The notes beneath the pieces were generated by a model. That model had not been told where the DNA came from and ran no database searches. It saw nothing but the letters and a program-made list of their open reading frames with translations. This document shows positions 37,027 to 41,385 of a stretch of 41,385 bases of DNA, piece after piece. Each line of letters starts with the position of its first letter. The first letter of the stretch is position 1. Source of the stretch: Burkholderiales bacterium (GTDB lineage Bacteria; Pseudomonadota; Gammaproteobacteria; Burkholderiales; Burkholderiaceae_F). The translations under genes were made by a program, and so were the position numbers. The stretch is taken from the NCBI GenBank assembly GCA_020248785.1, contig JADCGX010000131.1:1-41385 (forward strand), in the 5' to 3' direction.

Positions 37027-38714
37027 CGTTGTGGGATGCTGAACTGATCGAGCCAGACCGCCCCGTCCAGCGGCCCGCTCTCGAAGGACCAATCGGCGTC
37101 GAATGCGCCAGCCAGGCTCTCGCGCACGAAGCGCTGGCCCTGGCCGCCACCGCCTCCGCGCCCGGCACCACGCGGCGAGCGCAGCTCGATGTGCCAGCGA
37201 TTGCCAGCGCCGGCCGCGACGTGCAGCGCGAACGCCGGTGCGTCGGCGCGCACACCACCGTGCGTGATGGCGTTCTCCACCAGCGTGTGCAGCACACCCG
37301 GGGGCAGCCGCACTTCGTCGGCGGGTCCTTCGACGCGCAACGGCAACGGCATCTCACGCGCCATCTCGATGAGATCCAGCTGCGTGCGTACGAGCTCCAG
37401 CTCTTCGCGCAGGGACACCAGGGCCTTCTGCGACAGCGCGCGCAGCAGAGTGAGCTGGTCGGCCAGACGTTCCACCAGCCGGCTGGCATTGGCCGGCCGC
37501 TGCTCGATCAGCTCCTGCAGCACGGCCAGCGTGTTCATCAGGCCGTGCGGCTGCATGCTGGTGCGCAGCAACTGGGCTTGCAGCGCTTGCCGCTGCCCGG
37601 CCACGGCAAGCGCCTGCGCCTGCTGCTCGTGTGCGTGGTCCAGCATGAGCAGGATCATGACCAGGGCGAGCGTCACGGTGTACAGGCCGTCCAGGAAAGC
37701 GGCGGGGTCGAGCCACAGCCAGGCGAAGGCCAGGGACAGCAGCGTCAGAAGCGCAGGCACCGGCGCGTTTGGCTCACGGCGCGCGCGCCAGGTCAGGGCC
37801 AGCGCAGCGCTCAGACCCGCCAGGTGGAGCCCCCAAGATGCCATGTCGTACCCGGCGGTCGGTACCGCGACGGCCACCACCAGCAGTAGTGCAAGTCCCC
37901 AGGCGCCCAGCCAAGGGACCGGACGCTTCGGCCAGCCCCATCGCAGGGCCAGGGACAAGGGCAGCAGCCAGGCGGCGAACAGCGTGCTAGCAAGGACGAT
38001 CTGCATGCGCAGTGCGTGCCAAGGGTAGGCGTAACCCCAGAGATCGCGTGCACTCTCTGCCAGCGGCAGCAGCAGGCCCACGACGCCCAGCGCAATCAGG
38101 CTCCAGCGCTGGGCCTGCTGCCCCGGCCGGCTGCGGTCGGTGGACGCCTGGCCGAGTCGCAGGAAGTAGAACCAGGCCAGCGCCAAGCCACCACAGGCCA
38201 GCCCGACGACCAACCAGCGCGCAAAGCGCTGGCGCGGCACGGCCTCGAGCCGCATCGGCTGCACCCCGGCATGCGACTGGGCGACCTGCCCGACGCGGCG
38301 GTGATGGCTGGAGCCCAGCAGCCGCAATTCGTGCGTGCCGGCGGCCAGCGGCGGAAGCGCCACCCAACGATCGATATCGCCCGGCACTTCCTCTGCGGCC
38401 GTGCGTCCGGGCCGGCCACTGCGCAGCACCAACTGCCCATTGCAGAACAACTCCGCAGCACCGCGCAGCGCCACGCGCAGCACGAGGGCCTGTTCGTCCT
38501 GCGCGAGATTCAGCTGCCAGCGCAACTCGTAGGGCCCGGGCCAGGTGGTGAGCACGGCGCTGTCGAAGGGCGCCCATTCGCCCGACACCTGACGCATCTG
38601 CCCATCTTTCACGCTGACGCCGGGCACCGCGGCGTCGCCGGGCGCGTAAAGCCAGGTCAGGCTGAACAGCACAAGAGCGACGCCCCAGGCGAAGGCGCTT
38701 GAACGACGTGACAT
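37023..38714 (-). CDS. 7TM sensor histidine kinase of the LytS/His_kinase type
   Basis: A 563-residue membrane kinase. After an N-terminal signal/anchor (SSAFAWGVALVLFSLTWLYA) comes a periplasmic domain of about 140 residues that looks like a jelly-roll (GAAELFCNGQLVLRSGRPG, GTHELRLLGSSHH), then about seven helices (from RWLVVGLACGGLALAWFYF to LALVMILLMLDH) and a short cytoplasmic kinase. This is the 7TMR-DISM arrangement. The H-box reads MQPHGLMNTL instead of the usual QPHFLFNTL but keeps the His; the N box is HTLVENAITHGG and a Gly-rich stretch (GAGRGGGGGQGQ) replaces a standard G box. The ATG at 38714 is favoured; the frame runs further upstream without family sequence. Confidence 0.85.
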   Translation of the reverse strand: MSRRSSAFAWGVALVLFSLTWLYAPGDAAVPGVSVKDGQMRQVSGEWAPFDSAVLTTWPGPYELRWQLNLAQDEQALVLRVALRGAAELFCNGQLVLRSGRPGRTAAEEVPGDIDRWVALPPLAAGTHELRLLGSSHHRRVGQVAQSHAGVQPMRLEAVPRQRFARWLVVGLACGGLALAWFYFLRLGQASTDRSRPGQQAQRWSLIALGVVGLLLPLAESARDLWGYAYPWHALRMQIVLASTLFAAWLLPLSLALRWGWPKRPVPWLGAWGLALLLVVAVAVPTAGYDMASWGLHLAGLSAALALTWRARREPNAPVPALLTLLSLAFAWLWLDPAAFLDGLYTVTLALVMILLMLDHAHEQQAQALAVAGQRQALQAQLLRTSMQPHGLMNTLAVLQELIEQRPANASRLVERLADQLTLLRALSQKALVSLREELELVRTQLDLIEMAREMPLPLRVEGPADEVRLPPGVLHTLVENAITHGGVRADAPAFALHVAAGAGNRWHIELRSPRGAGRGGGGGQGQRFVRESLAGAFDADWSFESGPLDGAVWLDQFSIPQR

Positions 38715-38852
38715 GCCGCAGATGGTAGTGAACAGAATGCTGTGGGCGGAGACTTTGAGCGCCCGCGGGGAGCCGTTGGGCCGTCGGCCGCCCGCCTGCG
38801 CGCGAACCAGGGGGCATCGTGCGCTCCTCAGCAAACTTGAAGTGAGTGTCCC

Positions 38853-40145
38853 GTGAGTTCGGTGAAGACCGGGTTACGCGTTGGCCTGACCACCATTGGC
38901 CTGATCGTCGCGTGGGTGGCGGTGGTGTTCTTCGGCACTTCCGAGGGCTGGTGGAAACGGCAGATCGCGCCTCGCGGCGACAGCGCTGCCTTCATGAGCG
39001 CCGCCAGCCGAACCCTGGACAGCGGCCAGGCGGGCAACGCGGTGATGGCCTTGATCAGCGACGGCACGGTTCAAGGCGTGCATGCGACGTCCGTCGGCGC
39101 GGCAGTGAATGCCGACACCATTTTTCAGACCGCCTCCCTCAGCAAGTGGCTCACGGCCTGGGGTGTGATGGCACTCGTTGAACACGGCAAGATCGACCTC
39201 GATGCACCGGTGAGCCGCTACCTGAAGCGGTGGACCTTGCCCCCCAGCGCGTTCGACAACAACAAGGTCACCGTCCGGCGGTTGCTGAGCCACACCGCCG
39301 GGCTGACCGACGGCCTGGGCTACGCCGGCTTTGCACACGGCACGCCGGTGCAGTCGCTCGAGGCATCACTTACGCACACCGCCGATGTCTCGCCGGGAGC
39401 CAGCGGCAAGGTCGGGGTCGGGATCGAGCCGGGCAGCGCGTGGCGCTACTCGGGCGGCGGCTACGCGGTGCTCCAACTGCTGATCGAAGACGTGAGCGGC
39501 GAGCCGTTCGAGGCCTACATGCAGCGCGTCGTGTTCCAGCCGCTGGGCATGGCGCACTCGACCTACCACTGGTCGCCGACGCAAGGCACGACGTTGGCGA
39601 CGTTCTACGGCAAGGACGCCCAGCCCGCGACGCACTTCCGCTTCTCGGCGGTGGCGGCAGCGTCGCTGTACACCTCGGTGGCGGACCTCACGCGCTTTCT
39701 GCAGGCCCACTTGCCCGGAAAGAAGGGCGAGCCCGTCGGGCGCGGCGTGCTGGGCGCGGCCACCGTTGCACGAATGTGGCAGCCGACGGGCTCGCTGTAC
39801 GGACAGGCGATCTGGGGCCTGGGCACGATGCTGTATGCCGACAACCGCGCTGGCGGCTTCGTCATTGGCCACGACGGCAGCAACGAGCCGGCGATCAACA
39901 CCGCGGCGCGCCTGAACCCGGCCACCGGCAACGGCATCGTGATCCTCGAAACCGGCAAACCGCTGCTGGCCACACGCCTGGCTGGCGAGTGGGTGTTTTG
40001 GGAAGCGGGCCGGGTCGACTTCCTCGCCTTCAAGCTCGCGATGCCCGGCATGCTGCGCTGGCTAGGTTGGGGCAGTTTGGCGATCGCGGTCCTGGTGCCC
40101 AGCGTGGCCTGGGCGATGCGGCGCCGGCGCCGGAGTCCCGGCTGA
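38853..40145 (+). CDS. Serine hydrolase, class C beta-lactamase/esterase family
   Basis: A 430-residue protein of the beta-lactamase family (PBP-like). One helix near 10-28 anchors or exports it, and a second hydrophobic stretch near the C-terminus (MLRWLGWGSLAIAVLVPSVAWAM) suggests a second anchor. Catalytic motifs: S95-x-x-K98 (SLSK), Y199-S-G (third motif position) and GHDGSN in place of the KTG loop. These motifs are also found in esterases and D-aminopeptidases, so resistance to beta-lactams should not be assumed. The start is GTG at 38853. It is divergent from the 7TM kinase gene, 138 bases away. Confidence 0.87.
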   Translation: MSSVKTGLRVGLTTIGLIVAWVAVVFFGTSEGWWKRQIAPRGDSAAFMSAASRTLDSGQAGNAVMALISDGTVQGVHATSVGAAVNADTIFQTASLSKWLTAWGVMALVEHGKIDLDAPVSRYLKRWTLPPSAFDNNKVTVRRLLSHTAGLTDGLGYAGFAHGTPVQSLEASLTHTADVSPGASGKVGVGIEPGSAWRYSGGGYAVLQLLIEDVSGEPFEAYMQRVVFQPLGMAHSTYHWSPTQGTTLATFYGKDAQPATHFRFSAVAAASLYTSVADLTRFLQAHLPGKKGEPVGRGVLGAATVARMWQPTGSLYGQAIWGLGTMLYADNRAGGFVIGHDGSNEPAINTAARLNPATGNGIVILETGKPLLATRLAGEWVFWEAGRVDFLAFKLAMPGMLRWLGWGSLAIAVLVPSVAWAMRRRRRSPG

Positions 40146-40463
40146 TTGTCCGCACGACAGTTCGGCTCGCAGATGCGGCTGACGCATGTGGTCTGAGAAT
40201 TGACTCTCCCTTGAGTTCGCCAGTACCCGAAGAACGTCAGCTCTCTGGCGTGGCCTCGACAGACTGTTGCGCAGGCCCCCCTTCGCAGTGGCGCCCCCCT
40301 AAATTGAATGGCAGGTGTGCGGGCAATCGGCTTGCGGCAGCCCTCGGCCATCAGGAGACAGTTGGTCAGAGCGACAGCAGCCGTTCGGCAGGTCGCTGGA
40401 ATCCCCGCCCAACCTCGGATGTATTACTATGCGGTCGGTCGGTAACACTCATGGAGAACGTGC
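40146..40463. other. Intergenic region before vapBC
   Basis: About 320 bases with no gene seen. The last 45 bases (from about 40420) are AT-richer and contain TATTACTATG and the iterated GGTCGGTCGGT, a plausible promoter/operator area for the antitoxin gene, since these systems are self-regulated. No clear -35/-10 pair could be set. Confidence 0.35.
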
Positions 40464-40712
40464 ATGACTACGACGCTGACCAGCAAGGGGCAGGTCACGA
40501 TCCCCAAGCGCATCCGTGATGCGATGCATTTGGTGCCAGGAGCACCTGTTGAGTTCTCGGTGAACGCGGCCGGCGAAGTGGTTCTTCACCCAGCACGGCC
40601 CGCCGGAGGTGCGCGCAACCCGACCCGAGACCGCTTCGATGCGGTTCGGGGTCGAGCTGATGTGCCCTGGCGCACCGATGCATTGATGAAGCTGCTGCGC
40701 GCCGACGATTGA
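40464..40712 (+). CDS. vapB: VapB-type antitoxin, AbrB/MazE fold
   Basis: An 82-residue DNA-binding antitoxin. The N-terminal SpoVT/AbrB swapped-hairpin fold shows TTTLTSKGQVTIPKRIRDAM and PGAPVEFSV; the C-terminal tail (TRDRFDAVRGRADVPWRTDALMKLLRADD, given by its ends) resembles antitoxin tails that clamp a PIN toxin. GGAGAA (40453-40458) is a good ribosome site. It overlaps the next gene by one base (TGATG), the standard antitoxin-toxin order. It probably represses its own promoter. Confidence 0.93.
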   Translation: MTTTLTSKGQVTIPKRIRDAMHLVPGAPVEFSVNAAGEVVLHPARPAGGARNPTRDRFDAVRGRADVPWRTDALMKLLRADD

Positions 40713-41110
40713 TGTTGCTGGTCGATACCAACGTCCTGGTGGACGTATTGCAGAACGATCCGCAATGGGCCGACTGGTCCATCGCACAGTTGCGTGCCCA
40801 GGCCAAACTGCATGCCTTGGTCATCAACCCGGTCATCTACGCCGAGATGTCATTGTCTTTCTCGACGCTTGAAGCACTCGACGACGTGGTGCTCACCATG
40901 GCGCTGGAACTGCGCGAGATTCCTCGGCCAGCCCTCTTCCTGGCAGCCAGGGCCTACGCGCAATACCGCCGGCGCGGCGGCAGCAAGGGGCAGGTGCTTC
41001 CCGACTTCTTCATCGGAGCCCATGCCGCCGTCGAGGATTGGCCTTTGCTGACTCGGGACGCCAACCGTTTCAAGAGCTACTTCCCGACGCTTGACGTCAT
41101 TGCCCCTTGA
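40712..41110 (+). CDS. vapC: VapC-type PIN-domain toxin
   Basis: A 132-residue PIN-domain ribonuclease. The acidic metal-binding residues are visible: D5 in LLVDTNVLVDVL, E near 45 in YAEMSLSF, D near 97 in LPDFFIGAHA and D near 115 in LLTRDANRFKSYFP. VapC toxins usually cut tRNA or rRNA and are held by VapB. The ATG at 40712 is used; the TTG before it would add only one residue. Its neighbour is the left end of an insertion sequence. Confidence 0.93.
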   Translation: MLLVDTNVLVDVLQNDPQWADWSIAQLRAQAKLHALVINPVIYAEMSLSFSTLEALDDVVLTMALELREIPRPALFLAARAYAQYRRRGGSKGQVLPDFFIGAHAAVEDWPLLTRDANRFKSYFPTLDVIAP

Positions 41111-41181
41111 GACGGCTCCTGATTCAAATTCTACTTCATTAGGATAATAATTATAGCCATCATTCTGGCGGGAGCAAGGCG

Positions 41182-41385
41182 ATGGCGAGGCCGGTGCGTG
41201 GGTCGGAGTTGGTCGAGATGGCGCGGGAGATGATCGCGCAGGCACAGACGGCGGAGGCGATCGGGCGCTCGCGGGTGTGGACCTGCCGGCTGCGCAATCG
41301 CTTTCTCGCAGGGCAGACCTGCGGCGACGGTCAGCGGCAGCGGCGCGGCGGGCGCCGGCGGCAGATCATGAGTCCGGAGCAGGAG
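41182..41385 (+). CDS. IS630-like transposase, N-terminus (runs off the window)
   Basis: Sixty-eight codons are visible, open to the window end. MARPVRGSELVEMARE, TAEAIGRSRVWTCRLRNRF (helix-turn-helix) and RRGGRRRQIMSPEQE resemble the start of IS630-family transposases with a winged-helix N-terminus. Compared with what I remember of that group, the stretch between the first helix and TAEAIGR seems short by about 20 residues, so this copy may carry an in-frame deletion. GGGAGCAAGG gives a ribosome site before the ATG. The IS left end should lie in the AT-rich 41111-41181, but I could not define the inverted repeat. Confidence 0.62.
   Translation, partial: MARPVRGSELVEMAREMIAQAQTAEAIGRSRVWTCRLRNRFLAGQTCGDGQRQRRGGRRRQIMSPEQE

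Noticed and set aside
36333-37889. 518-codon plus-strand frame opposite the second LytTR system
   Set aside because: Arg/Ala/Ser/Cys-rich shadow, no start signal, opposite two good genes.
38853-40145. Call as a beta-lactam resistance gene
   Set aside because: The S-x-x-K fold is shared with esterases and peptidases, and nothing in the sequence or context points to antibiotic hydrolysis.

Overview
The window reads as the chromosome of a GC-rich betaproteobacterium, most likely of the order Burkholderiales. The reasons are the gene order xerD-ybaK-plsY-tsaD-rpsU-yqeY-dnaG-rpoD-tRNA, the divergent yjgA/pmbA pair, argH back to back with an AlgZ/AlgR-type pair, and a gcvTHP operon behind a tandem glycine riboswitch. 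This taxonomic call rests on gene content and recalled synteny, not on a search.

Layout. Positions 1-1653 hold the end of an RHS-repeat protein with a variable C-terminal domain, followed by a small overlapping gene; both are clearly AT-richer than everything to the right and look like a polymorphic toxin tip with a candidate immunity gene. Positions 2083-11020 are a housekeeping block: chromosome dimer resolution (xerD), tRNA proofreading (ybaK), phospholipid synthesis (plsY), tRNA t6A (tsaD), then rpsU, yqeY, dnaG and rpoD, and a CAU-anticodon tRNA. Positions 11049-19889 hold an RhlE-type helicase, a leftward set gluQ/CoA-binding/metY, a join between two broken genes (a PAS sensor and a GNAT acetyltransferase) near 16085, and the esterase/mog/yjgA set divergent from pmbA. 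Positions 20093-23652 encode a complete TRAP transporter, with the binding protein facing the two permease genes across a shared terminator. Positions 23812-29681 hold argH, an AlgZ/AlgR-like LytTR two-component pair and a large PLP amino-acid decarboxylase. Positions 29701-35816 hold a GNAT gene, the tandem glycine riboswitch, gcvT, gcvH, a REP-like palindromic block, gcvP and a coupled nucleotidyltransferase gene. Positions 36325-38714 hold a second LytTR two-component pair with a 7TM sensor. The right edge has a serine hydrolase, a VapBC-type toxin-antitoxin pair and the start of an IS630-like transposase.

How the genes work together. The rpsU-dnaG-rpoD cluster is the classic macromolecular synthesis group. 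The riboswitch plus gcvT/H/P form a self-contained glycine catabolic unit giving one-carbon units, lacking only the lipoamide dehydrogenase, which is normally shared with other complexes. DctP/DctQ/DctM form a sodium- or proton-coupled importer that resembles alpha-keto acid TRAP systems.

No CRISPR array, prophage or rRNA is visible. The best candidates for something undescribed are the RHS C-terminal domain with its coupled downstream gene at the left edge. The tail-to-tail join of two truncated genes at about 16085 is the clearest rearrangement. Most of the rest is ordinary core genome.
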